Shown one piece after another: positions 37,271-46,250 of a stretch of 64,000 nt of DNA; position 1 is the stretch's first letter; each line of letters starts with the position of its first letter. Source of the stretch: Arenicellales bacterium (GTDB lineage: Bacteria; Pseudomonadota; Gammaproteobacteria; Arenicellales; JAJDZL01); NCBI GenBank assembly GCA_958295885.1, contig OY282380.1, positions 3,647,070-3,711,069 of the forward strand. The letters are read 5' to 3'. The notes under the pieces are model-generated. The model was given only the letters and a program-made list of their open reading frames with translations. It did no database searches and was not told where the DNA came from. The translations under genes were made by a program, and so were the position numbers.

Positions 37271-37960
37271 ACCGCGCAGGATGGCAACGATACGCAGCAG
37301 CTGGTGCCGATGATGCAGTCGGCTCAAGAAGCGATGCAGTGCAAGCAAATCAGCGGAGTTGCCGATACAGGTTACTACAACGGCGAGCAGCTGAAGCAGT
37401 GTGATGTGCAGTCAATGACGGTGTATGTGGCGATGCCGGAGCCGCCGAAAGGCCGCCAAGGTCGTTTCGGGCGCGCAGTTTTTCGTTATGAAGCCGACGC
37501 GGATGTGTATGTCTGTCCGGCCAATGAAAAACTGCGGCGCGCTGGCAGCTGTCGCAAACAAGGCAAGTTCTATCTGACTTATCGGAGTGACACTGCGACC
37601 TGCAGCCGCTGTGAGAAGGCGAAACAGTGCTTGTCCAAGTCTGCAGTTACCGTCGTATCGAACGTTGAGAACATGAGGACGTGGTGGAGCGGCATCGGCA
37701 GCGGATGGCGGACAATCCGGGCATGATGTGAGCGCGAAGTGCTTTGGTCGAGCATCCGTTCGGGACGCTCAAGCGCTGGGATGGGATGGATCATTTTCTG
37801 ATGCGCGGTCTGGAAAAATAACGCGGTGAATTCTCTCTGATGAGCCTCAGTTACAACTTCAAGCGAGTGCTCAAAATTGTCGGAGTCGAAGCCTTGATGT
37901 CGAATTGCATCTTGAACCCGAGATCAGAGTCAAATCACGTCAAAAAGATGGCATTAAGGT
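37271..37960 (+). pseudogene. IS1182-family transposase relic (C-terminal part)
   Basis: Frame pieces give VADTGYYNGEQLKQC, VFRYEADADVYVCPANEKLR, CSRCEKAKQC and, after a frameshift near 37680 and two stops, LVEHPFGTLKRWDGMDHFLM and LMSLSYNFKRVLKIVGVEAL. These are characteristic of IS1182-type DDE transposases. The N-terminal half is missing. Confidence 0.75.
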
Positions 37961-38313
37961 TGCTTTTTGGGCGAAAATTGGACTTGGCGGCCTCATTTTC
38001 AGTGACTGCAGCCAGCCCTTTGTGCTTCGCTGAGCAAAAGTGTATGCACACTCATTTCAAATTTCAGAATTCCCCGAACTTTGCTTGGTAAAACCCCAAA
38101 ATTTCACAGTCTCGACCGATCATTCGCGCCAGTATACCGGAGAAATACGTTCAGCCGGTCTCCCACGCGGTGCGAATCTCTGCAGTCTGCAGCGAAATCC
38201 TTTAAGCCGCTGTCCGCATTCGTTTGAATCTCAGTCACCGGAACGATCATCGGGTGTCGTTCCGCGCTGAAATCGGACAAACAAGTGATCTTGAAATGCG
38301 TGTGATGTCGAGA
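37961..38313. other. Unassigned sequence before MITE copy 2
   Basis: No recognisable gene; the overlapping short frames here have no domain signals. Possibly the rest of the mobile-element debris. Confidence 0.4.
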
Positions 38314-38455
38314 CAGGGGCATCCCACGCTAAGCAAGTCAGCGCGAAATATCTGAATTTGTTTGATAGTGAGCAAAATAGCCAAGTGGTGTGAGTGTCAT
38401 TTTAGATGCCGCCTGCCGGATTTTATGGACCAAAAAATAGCATGGGAAACACTTG
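38314..38455 (+). mobile_element. MITE copy 2 (142 bp)
   Basis: Begins CAGGGGCATCCCACGCT and ends with the inverted counterpart (AGCATGGGAAACACTTG). The direct repeat GATGTCGAGA is present on both sides (38304-38313 and 38456-38465), 10 bp here. The interior is nearly identical to copies 1 and 3. Confidence 0.9.
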
Positions 38456-38604
38456 GATGTCGAGATTTGCGAGAATTAGGCTGTGGTAAAATTAAATTAG
38501 TTATTATCAGATAAATATAAAAAATCAGTAGTTTTCTTGATAAGCTGTCGCATTTCAAACCGACAGAACTACATGTAAGTAACTAAATCGTTGAAAGGAA
38601 AAAA

Positions 38605-39960
38605 GTGAAATCAAAAGACTCTAAGCTCGGGACTCCACAGCAACTTAAAGATCCAGATCACACACCGCCGCTAGCATCGGCAATCCCACTTGGGATTCAG
38701 CATGTGTTGGCCATGTTCATCAGCAACGTTACACCCGCAATCATCGTTGCAGGAGCAGCGGGTTTCGGTTTCGGATCTCCGGGCATGCCAGATCTCCTGT
38801 ATATGATCCAGATGTCAATGCTGTTCGCTGGCGTTGCCACATTGATGCAAACCATCGGTTTCGGTCCTGTTGGGGCAAAACTGCCGATTGTTCAAGGTAC
38901 GAGTTTCGCCTTCATTCCGATCATGATTCCACTGGTAGCAGGCAAAGGTGTTGAGGCAATGGCTGCAATTGCAGGCGGGGTGCTCATTGGCGGATTGTTC
39001 CATACCTGTCTTGCGCCGATCATCGGACGCATTCGTTTCGCACTGCCTCCTCTGATCACCGGACTTGTCGTTACCATGATCGGATTGACGCTGCTCAAGG
39101 TAGGAATCCAGTACGCTGCGGGTGGAGTGCCAGCCATAGGCACGCCGGAGTACGGCAGTCTGCTGAACTGGTCGCTGGCAGCCTGTGTAATATTTGTTAC
39201 ACTGATTTTGAAGTTTTTTACTCGCGGCCTCTCTTCCGTGGCTGCCGTTTTGCTCGGAATCATTGCTGGCTATCTGGTTGCCCTAATGCTTGGGATGGTG
39301 AGCTTCAGCAACGTCGGACGAGCTGATTTTTTCGCATTGCCGGATCCTTTTCACTTCGGTATTGAATTTTCCGTAGCGGCGATAATCGGTTTCTGCCTAA
39401 TGGCAGTAATCTCGGCGATTGAAACAGTCGGTGACGTTTCAGGTATCACGAAGGGAGGTGCAAGTCGTGAAGCGACCGATGAGGAGATCATAGGGGCGAC
39501 CTACGCTGATGGTATTGGCACAGCTTTCTCTGGTCTATTTGGAGCGCTTCCAAATACGTCATTTTCGCAAAATGTGGGCTTGATTGCGATCACGGGTGTA
39601 ATGAGTCGCCATGTCGTAACTTTCGGTGCGATTTTTCTAATCGCTGCTGGGCTCCTGCCTAAGATCGGCGCGATTATTCTGACGATTCCGATCGAAGTTC
39701 TCGGTGGAGGCGTCATCGTAATGTTCGGGATGGTTGCTTCAGCAGGCGTCAACATGCTCTCAGACGTTAACTGGAACCGACGCAACATGGTGATTTTTGC
39801 CGTGGCTTTATCGATCGGATTCGGTCTTCAGCTCGAGCCAGGCGCGTTGCAGCACTTGCCGAAAACCGCGCAGATTTTGTTAAGTTCGGGACTGTTGCCC
39901 TCCGCCATCATTGCGATCATCCTAAATCTGCTGCTTCCGGAGGAACTGCCCGCAGAATAA
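38605..39960 (+). CDS. Nucleobase:cation symporter-2 family permease (xanthine/urate type)
   Basis: 451 residues from GTG 38605, preceded by GAAAGGA. About 14 hydrophobic segments are visible. The family signature NTSFSQNVGLIAITGVMSR is clear, as is VQGTSFAFIPIM in the first half and the conserved acidic residue in ISAIETVGD that binds the base. NCS2 proteins import xanthine, urate or uracil with a proton or sodium ion; the NTSFSQNVGL form is typical of purine (xanthine/urate) transporters rather than UraA. No purine-degradation genes are beside it. Confidence 0.88.
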   Translation: MKSKDSKLGTPQQLKDPDHTPPLASAIPLGIQHVLAMFISNVTPAIIVAGAAGFGFGSPGMPDLLYMIQMSMLFAGVATLMQTIGFGPVGAKLPIVQGTSFAFIPIMIPLVAGKGVEAMAAIAGGVLIGGLFHTCLAPIIGRIRFALPPLITGLVVTMIGLTLLKVGIQYAAGGVPAIGTPEYGSLLNWSLAACVIFVTLILKFFTRGLSSVAAVLLGIIAGYLVALMLGMVSFSNVGRADFFALPDPFHFGIEFSVAAIIGFCLMAVISAIETVGDVSGITKGGASREATDEEIIGATYADGIGTAFSGLFGALPNTSFSQNVGLIAITGVMSRHVVTFGAIFLIAAGLLPKIGAIILTIPIEVLGGGVIVMFGMVASAGVNMLSDVNWNRRNMVIFAVALSIGFGLQLEPGALQHLPKTAQILLSSGLLPSAIIAIILNLLLPEELPAE

Positions 39961-39983
39961 ACCAAGTCAGTTTATTTCAAGTC

Positions 39984-40253
39984 TTAAGGAAAGACATCCG
40001 AAGAAATTGATTGTGCCGAGACAGTTCTAACCTTAGGACTCTTCAGCTCCACAGCATGATGCCGAAGTTCAGCGCAATCGGCAACATTTGAAGGCGGATC
40101 GTGCGAAGGTGCGCGAATGCGTTGAACGCGAAACAACCACTCGGCACCTTCAAGCATCACTGCCAAATGAATCAAGTTTGGGTTCGGCCCATGCTCAGGG
40201 CATGAATGCGAATTGATGAGAACAAGATTGCGGCCAACAATCTCAATGTTCAT
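39984..40253 (-). CDS. Hypothetical small protein (doubtful)
   Basis: 89 codons from ATG 40253. The N-terminus MNIEIVGRNLVLINSH and LIHLAVMLEGAEWLFRVQR look protein-like, but I recognise no family and there is no clear ribosome-binding site. It could be a fragment of a lost gene. Confidence 0.3.
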   Translation of the reverse strand: MNIEIVGRNLVLINSHSCPEHGPNPNLIHLAVMLEGAEWLFRVQRIRAPSHDPPSNVADCAELRHHAVELKSPKVRTVSAQSISSDVFP

Positions 40254-40664
40254 CCAGCCTTAAAAGCTTGGTGCAAGGTGTCTTCGTAGTTTTATCGGGT
40301 CATTGCACCTTTAAGCTCTGACAGGTCCTTCCTGCAGAGGCATCACTGTCTCTGTCATCAATTTACTTTCTCAACTAAGCACTTCATTTTCGACAGCTGA
40401 CCGCTGAGTCATGTGGATTTGTTTTATTTCATCGTATTTTTTGTTGATCGCGTTTGTAATTTTCTGGTCCATCCATATTAATTTCATCGACCTTGACCGA
40501 ACCAGTTCTTTCGAAATGGGAGATATTGTCAAAATTACATAGAAACATCCTTGTTCCAGGCATTAAAATTGACGATCAAGTGCTTTTCCATCGCACGAAA
40601 TCTTGACATGAACGGCGACTGCATCGGAGCAATCCAACCAGCTTGCTGGAATGGTGAACTGAAA
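40254..40664. other. Non-coding gap upstream of the methyltransferase
   Basis: No gene or structure recognised. The open frame of the methyltransferase extends to 40551, but the extra residues do not look conserved. Confidence 0.45.
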
Positions 40665-41540
40665 ATGCCAAAGACTGAAAAACCTAGCAAAACCGCTGAA
40701 CTAGTTGCAGCTGCGAGAGCTTCACACACGCGTACCGCTAAGCCGCCGATTTTTGCTGACGAATATGCGGAACATTTGTGCGGACCTATATGGAGAACGA
40801 TCATCTCTTCCAAATTTCTAACTTGGCTTGTAGTGAAAGTCAAGCTGCACGTGGTACAGCCAATAGTTATGGCCGTTTTCGTGCGTGCCAGATTTTGCGA
40901 AGATTTAGTGGAAGAAGCAATAGATTCGAGCGTCAATCAGTATGTTATCTTGGGCGCTGGCTATGATTCGTTTGCCATGCGGCGAGCCGATCTTAAAAAT
41001 AAAGTGACGGTTTTCGAGTTAGATCAATTCGCTACGCAAAAATCAAAACTAGAACGTATGGCCAAACATGGCATCGCCAAACCCGACAACGCAGTTTATG
41101 TAGGCGCAGATTTGAATGTTGACGATATGTTTGAATGCTTGAATCAACATGGATTTGACAGTTCAAAACCAGCAGTTTTCGCATGGTTCGGAGTAACCTA
41201 CTATTTGAAGCGGGATTCTGTTGTGTCGACGCTTCAGCAGATTTCGAGCACCTGCAGCCCAGGCTCCAGCGTTCTGTTCGATTTTCAGTTCAATCCATTT
41301 TCTACTCCGAAAGATTGGCGGCACATACAGTCCAAAATGATTGAATTTGTAGCTAAAAAAGGCGAGCCTATGATCACGAGATTCAAACCGGAAAATGTGG
41401 AAAAATTCGTTCAGGATTGCGGTTATGCAAATGTGGAAGTACTGCTCCCAAAAGATATCAATAACAAATATCTTTCAAATCGGGAGGACAAACTTAGTTT
41501 TCCACCAATATTTGGTTTGTGCAATGCTCGGATTGGTTGA
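40665..41540 (+). CDS. SAM-dependent methyltransferase (leucine carboxyl methyltransferase-like family)
   Basis: About 291 residues from ATG 40665. The SAM-binding region reads YVILGAGYDSFAMRR, followed by the acidic loop VFELDQFATQKSK, as in LCMT/TIGR00027-type enzymes. FAWFGVTYYLKRDSV is the conserved motif after the SAM domain. Bacterial members often O-methylate small acids or secondary metabolites; the substrate is unknown. It stands alone among mobile-element relics. Confidence 0.78.
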   Translation: MPKTEKPSKTAELVAAARASHTRTAKPPIFADEYAEHLCGPIWRTIISSKFLTWLVVKVKLHVVQPIVMAVFVRARFCEDLVEEAIDSSVNQYVILGAGYDSFAMRRADLKNKVTVFELDQFATQKSKLERMAKHGIAKPDNAVYVGADLNVDDMFECLNQHGFDSSKPAVFAWFGVTYYLKRDSVVSTLQQISSTCSPGSSVLFDFQFNPFSTPKDWRHIQSKMIEFVAKKGEPMITRFKPENVEKFVQDCGYANVEVLLPKDINNKYLSNREDKLSFPPIFGLCNARIG

Positions 41541-42028
41541 TTGATGATTGTGAATTCGGCCAGTACTTTCTCGATAAGCAATGAATGTGAATGAAGAACT
41601 TACATAAATCGTACAACTTTGTTTCAGACCTGACAGCATTCCAAAAACCAAGAAAAATCTGAATCGACGCTGTTCCGCTTTTAACAGATATTTCCACTGT
41701 ATTCGGATGCTGAAAAATTTTCGACTTCGAGCTCATTCTGCAATTCAACTCTGCTAAATGCGCCGTTGATTTCAGAAAGGATAAACTGCGCGGGCGCAAT
41801 TATCAGACGTATTTTCAAATTCATGCTCCGCGGCTGGTTCATGGACCACACCGAATCCAATAAATTTTTCGATCCGATTCGCATTTGAAGATCTTTCAAA
41901 TCGAAAAACTGGCAACTTCTCAATTAACGTTGACAGCCTTCAAAGATGGCTCTAGGCAGCAGCTCGCAACTGGCTGGAAGCCCCTGTGGCGTGACCAACG
42001 GTGCCAACAGCACCTGGCTTTCCTTGAA
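41541..42028. other. Non-coding gap
   Basis: No convincing gene; the minus frame 41681-41923 has no recognised motif. Confidence 0.45.
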
Positions 42029-42641
42029 CTAGGCATCCTTACTATAGCCGGGTTGTTTCAGTTCATCTACGACAAACAACTCGAAATAAAGCGTGGTTAA
42101 GTCAAAAAACAGCACATCCAAGGGCTTCTGGAACAGCTGTTGGGCGTTTTTCACGGCCAAACGCTGCCGTCGCTGACGCGGAACTTCTTCACTGAGATGA
42201 TCCATCATCCGATACATTTTCTCCAGCGATAGTTGCGCACCGAAATCTTGACCCAGATGACGCACGCTGGCGCATTTGCTGTCCGGGATGGCAATACGCG
42301 CCATCACTGTGTGAAGCAGTACTGGATTCGACGCCCGATACCGATAGCGCGGCAAGATGCGATGCAACTGCAGTTGTTGATACAGCTCGCCATAGACATC
42401 ATGAAGCCCCAGCGACACCGTGGTTTCACCGCGGCGCCTGTTGGATTTTGCGGTGCGGTTTCTTCGGTGCTAAAAATCAAGGCTGGGTTTGTTCCTGCAT
42501 CTGCGTTTTTATGATTTCCGCCAGATGTTTGAGGTGCAGCAGTCCCTGTTCGCTGTTGGCGATGCCGATATGGCGCACGCTCTGTACGATCTGCATCGAT
42601 ATTCGGGGGCTGTTGGAGGTAGATTTCACGCTTACGAACAT
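42029..42641 (-). pseudogene. IS1634-like transposase relic (N-terminal part)
   Basis: From ATG 42641 the frame gives MFVSVKSTSNSPRISMQIV, ending in a stop near 42480. After a frameshift near 42440 it continues with LGLHDVYGELYQQLQLHRIL and, further on, LDVLFFDLTTLYFE, DELKQPGYSKD. This is the N-terminal half and first catalytic Asp of an IS1634/IS1549-type transposase. It is not closely related to the intact element at 31956. Confidence 0.7.
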
Positions 42642-42649
42642 GATGGGTG

Positions 42650-42911
42650 TCATCGAATGAAAATGAAGTTTTGTAAAATTATGTAAATTTAACTAGGCAC
42701 TACATCAATGAAATTGAAATGAGTCAGAAACAATACCATGAAATCAGAGATTTAGATAAATTAAAAAACGCAGAAATCTCGCTAAACCGTCGAAGTCAGG
42801 TGTAATGTTCTTTTGACTGATTCTCCTATTGTCTAGGTATTTGCTCGATCTCAGGAACACTCTGAAGCGAATATAGAAATTTGGAGAAATGTAGGGAAAC
42901 TATGTAAAGCG
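42650..42911. other. Short non-coding stretch
   Basis: AT-rich, no gene seen. It is the downstream flank of the broken helicase gene. Confidence 0.4.
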
Positions 42912-43098
42912 TCACGCCCAAAGCCAGTTCAGTTTCGTAAACGCGAGTGCCCGATCAAATGTTTCGATGTTGTCCCGGACATTGAGAATGAGGCACCGCT
43001 CATCACCACCGTTCTTCGGACCGCGCAGACCTCTGCCGATCATCTGGAAGTAGAGGTTCGGACTGTACACCGGACGGGCTACAAGAATTGCACGGGTT
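42912..43098 (-). pseudogene. Fragment 6 of the broken gene: helicase motif VI and C-terminus
   Basis: Reads TRAILVARPVYSPNLYFQMI then GRGLRGPKNGG (motif VI arginines) and CLILNVRDNIETF, ending with a natural-looking stop at 42912. In frame with fragment 5 after removal of the MITE and one duplication. Confidence 0.75.
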
Positions 43099-43107
43099 CT
43101 TGGTGCG
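43099..43107 (+). repeat. Target duplication of MITE copy 3
   Basis: CTTGGTGCG here and at 43259-43267, flanking the element inside the helicase gene. Confidence 0.85.
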
Positions 43108-43258
43108 CAGGGGCATCCCACGCTAATCAAGTCAGTGCGAAATATCCGAATTTGTTTGATAATGAGTAAAATAGCCAAGTGGTGTGAGTGTCATTTGTGT
43201 CATTTTAGATGCCGCCTGCCGGATTTTATGGGCCAAAAAATAGCATGGGAAACACCTG
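43108..43258 (+). mobile_element. MITE copy 3 (151 bp), inserted in the helicase gene
   Basis: Starts CAGGGGCATCCCACGCT; the other end read inward is CAGGTGTTTCCCATGCT, matching at 13 of 17 positions. It is nine bases longer than copies 1 and 2 because TGTCATTTG is repeated internally near 43190. The insert plus one duplication is 160 bases, exactly what must be removed to rejoin helicase motifs V and VI in frame. Confidence 0.92.
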
Positions 43259-43267
43259 CTTGGTGCG

Positions 43268-43533
43268 TCAAAGCCTTCGCAGAATACTCCATAATTAACG
43301 AATGCTTTAATTTCCCCTAGACGAAACTCTTCAACCACGCCGCGACGGACCGTCGTTTCAGTGTTTCCACTGACTGCGCGAGACCGGATGCCCCTATGGT
43401 TGAGGAGCGCAGCCACTGTTTGTGCATGCTCAACCGATGTTGCGAAAATGAGAGTCGGCCAATCCGGATGAATATATTCGAAATATGCCTCAACGATACG
43501 TTTGGTTCGCTCAACGCTCATGGCGATGTGCTC
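43268..43533 (-). pseudogene. Fragment 5 of the broken gene: helicase domain 2 up to motif V
   Basis: In the same frame as fragment 4. It reads TLIFATSVEHAQTVAALLN (motif IV), SRAVSGNTE and INYGVFCEGFDAP-like motif V (seen as VNYGVFCEGFDAP), then meets the MITE target duplication. Confidence 0.75.
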
Positions 43534-44301
43534 CTATACGCTTTGAGGGAGCCAAGGTAGCTTCTGATTTAACCATTTGTCCAATTCCTGCATCAACTCG
43601 CTTTTGTCGAGTGAACCATCCAAATTCGCATCAAGCGAGAAAGTTTCGCCTTCAATAGTTTCGTGGTCCGCTTGTGCGAGTACGCCATTCTCCTGCAATT
43701 CGCGGATAACATTAGCTGGCTCGTCGTTCGCGAATGCGCCCGAATCCAGTCGCTTGCTTCCATAACGGCGGACGAGTCTCGCCGTCTCTTTAGCGTCGTG
43801 TCCGCGGTAAGGTGTGGCAGTAAGACCGATCATGAATGGCTCGTTCGCCCGTTGAAAACGCGTGAGACCGATCTCCTTCATAACCGAACTGAAAACCGGC
43901 GTGATCGACCGATGTGCTTCGTCAAAGACAACAAGTGTGATATCCGCTAAAAATTCGTACTCTCCGGTATGTCTATGAACTCTGGAATTGAGCGTCTGTA
44001 TTGTCGCAACGACTACGTGTAGATCGTTTGTTGGAATTGGCGAGGGTTGCCCATCCCACATCCGGGAAATTCGAAGTCGTACTGCTTCGCTGCCAATGCT
44101 CGACCACACTTGCTTCCACGATTCTACGGCCAGCTCGCACAATTCGTCGCGGTCCGCGACCCACAGGATTCCACCACGGAAGCCGTCCTCACGAATCGCC
44201 TCAACTATTGCCTGTACGGCGACGCGCGTCTTGCCAGAACCTGTCGGCATACTGATCATTCCGCGTCGTTCGGCATTGGCTCCATATCCGTTACGTATCA
44301 A
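43534..44301 (-). pseudogene. Fragment 4 of the broken gene: helicase RecA-like domain 1
   Basis: Same frame as fragment 3. It holds GMISMPTGSGKTRVAVQAIV (motif I), VVATIQTLNSR (Ia/Ib), VVFDEAHRSI (motif II) and MIGLTATPYRGHD (motif III). It ends at TAG 43536-43534, after which the same frame continues EHIAMSVERTKRIVEAYF. Confidence 0.75.
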
Positions 44302-44331
44302 ATTCCGAACATTCGTTACGATGGTCCGCTG

Positions 44332-45171
44332 CTAGCCATGAAGGTTTGGAAGCAAAAACGGCCCTTCGACTTCCAGAAAAGGATCACGCTTAGCATTCCG
44401 CTCTCCAGCCCATTTTGCGGAAAACCCTAGACTCTGTACAAACTCGACTGCCCGTGACGACCCGGCCCATTTAGTTGGCGGGTCGAAGTGTTTCAATGTC
44501 CTCCTGTATTGTTTCAGCGCATCGGTTTGATACATAACGATAGCGGTTTCTGCGATCTCGGTACCTGTTAATGAGGTTCCGTCATTCTCTAATACAGCTA
44601 GAAGTGAACTCGGAAGCCCTGAGCGTAGCTCTTCTTCGCCAACCGCTGCACGTAGTCGCTCAGCGTCTGTTGAACACAGACGGATTTCGGCACGGCGTTC
44701 CTTGACCTCGTACGACGTCCGGCGCTTCACAATCAGTTCGAATTGCCGATTATTCAGGGAGAGCTCTAGCTCACTTGCAACAAGCTCTAATTTGCGCTTC
44801 TCATCATCGTCAACAGTGCCGACGAGATATATGTCGGGCGCATGAAAAACGCACTCCGTCTCTTGATCGATAATCAGGATTCGTTCACAAGAAATGAGAC
44901 GGCACTGTCTTAGATGCGACGGCAGAAATGTGTTCAATCCAGGCCAAATATCGATCAGCGGTACCGGATCACCTTGACCGAAGAACTCCGGTGTGGGTTT
45001 CAGCAGATCAAGAGCTGCTTTGATCTTCCAGCCTTTGGATGAACGAACAATTGATGCAGGGCGGCCAGGCTTTTCGGGTATGATCCTAAGGCGTCCGCCA
45101 ACGGTACAATACCGCTTGGCGTTCAGATACTTCCATGTTTCCGAAGCATATGAATAGTGAGCGACTCGCAT
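44332..45171 (-). pseudogene. Fragment 3 of the broken gene: region before the helicase core
   Basis: True code in this frame probably begins near 45035 (GWKIKAALDLLKPTPEF). It ends LLPNLHG, followed by TAG and then QRTIVTNVRNLIRNG. Helicases of this type usually have a Tyr-Gln at this point, so the TAG is best read as a mutated Tyr codon. Confidence 0.65.
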
Positions 45172-46154
45172 GGCATCTTAGGATATCCTCGAGACGTAGT
45201 GCCGGTATGGTGCATTGTCCAAGTCTCGAAAGATGCATCGAGATTCAAAAGAGCATCTGTATAAAGTGAATTTCCTTCAGTAGAGAGGACAGCTAGAATC
45301 TCAAGCGGACCTACGCCCTTAGTCGACGTAAAATCCAGATAGCGCCGATCCGGATTATGTGGCAAATTGTCCTGTTCTGCATATCTTTTGCGATGCAAGG
45401 AGAGAAATGACTTGAAATTCGCCTCAAATGATAAGTTGCATCCATCGTAAGGCATCTCCGTAACTCCGAGACTGCGCAGTAGCTCTTGGTCTAATTTATG
45501 GAATTTTGTATCCACGGTCGCCTCGCCGTCCCGACTGCCATCGTCAGGCACAATGGCACCCGGCAAAAGCACCGAGTGAAATAGACGCCACTTTCCTGAC
45601 AGAGTTCGGACCCGAAGTTTAGACGGCCACCTTTTTACACCACAGAAAGAGGTATGGGTACGAATGACTGCGTGCACCTTTTCCAACTGCAGCTTGCGAG
45701 ATAGCATCCAGAACCTATTATGTAGGTCGCTATCGAAATCTCGACAGTTTCTAGTTTTGAAAATTCGAGCGACTAGGTGTTGGAAGACACTTGCAAAAGA
45801 CGGAGGCTTGAGGCCCAATTTCTTTAGTGCCGAGAATGTATCGCTATCGGACAACAATTCTGGATGAACATATGATTCTGTACTCATGGGAAAACTTTCA
45901 ACTAGCGTCTCGTCAAGCAAAAATACATTTTCAGAATCAGGCGACCGCCAATCACCACTTGCTGTCAGGACGATTTCGCCTAGTGCTTCGTTAGATCTTA
46001 TCTCTATCGGTATCGTTGCCGCCGTCTGGACAGCCGCCCTAGAAGCTAGAATGGCATTGTGAGCTTCCTGGTCTTTGATGAGAGCTTTCAACCATTCGGC
46101 AATCGTAGCCTTGGGAGCTGTTGGAGAACGTCCTCGCCAAAGCGGAGGAAACAA
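45123..46154 (-). pseudogene. Fragment 2 of the broken gene: middle region
   Basis: Same frame as fragment 1 (starts are 1,440 bases apart). No domain is recognised. After the TGA at 45123-45125 the frame still reads sensibly (TPSGIVPLADALG, ALHQLFVHPK) to about 45040, which suggests the stop is a point mutation and the frame change happens later. Confidence 0.65.
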
Positions 46155-46250
46155 CCGATCAATGCTAGCTAGCCGATTACGCGTCAGTGCCTTGTGATGA
46201 AGCCAATCGCACGGGCGGCCCGGGCATGACGCCCAGCGTTCAAATGGAGT

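Noticed and set aside
36502..43258. The three repeated 142-151 bp units as a CRISPR array or REP cluster.
   Set aside because: Copies are 1.7-4.7 kb apart, one is inverted, and each has its own target duplication, which is the mark of transposition.
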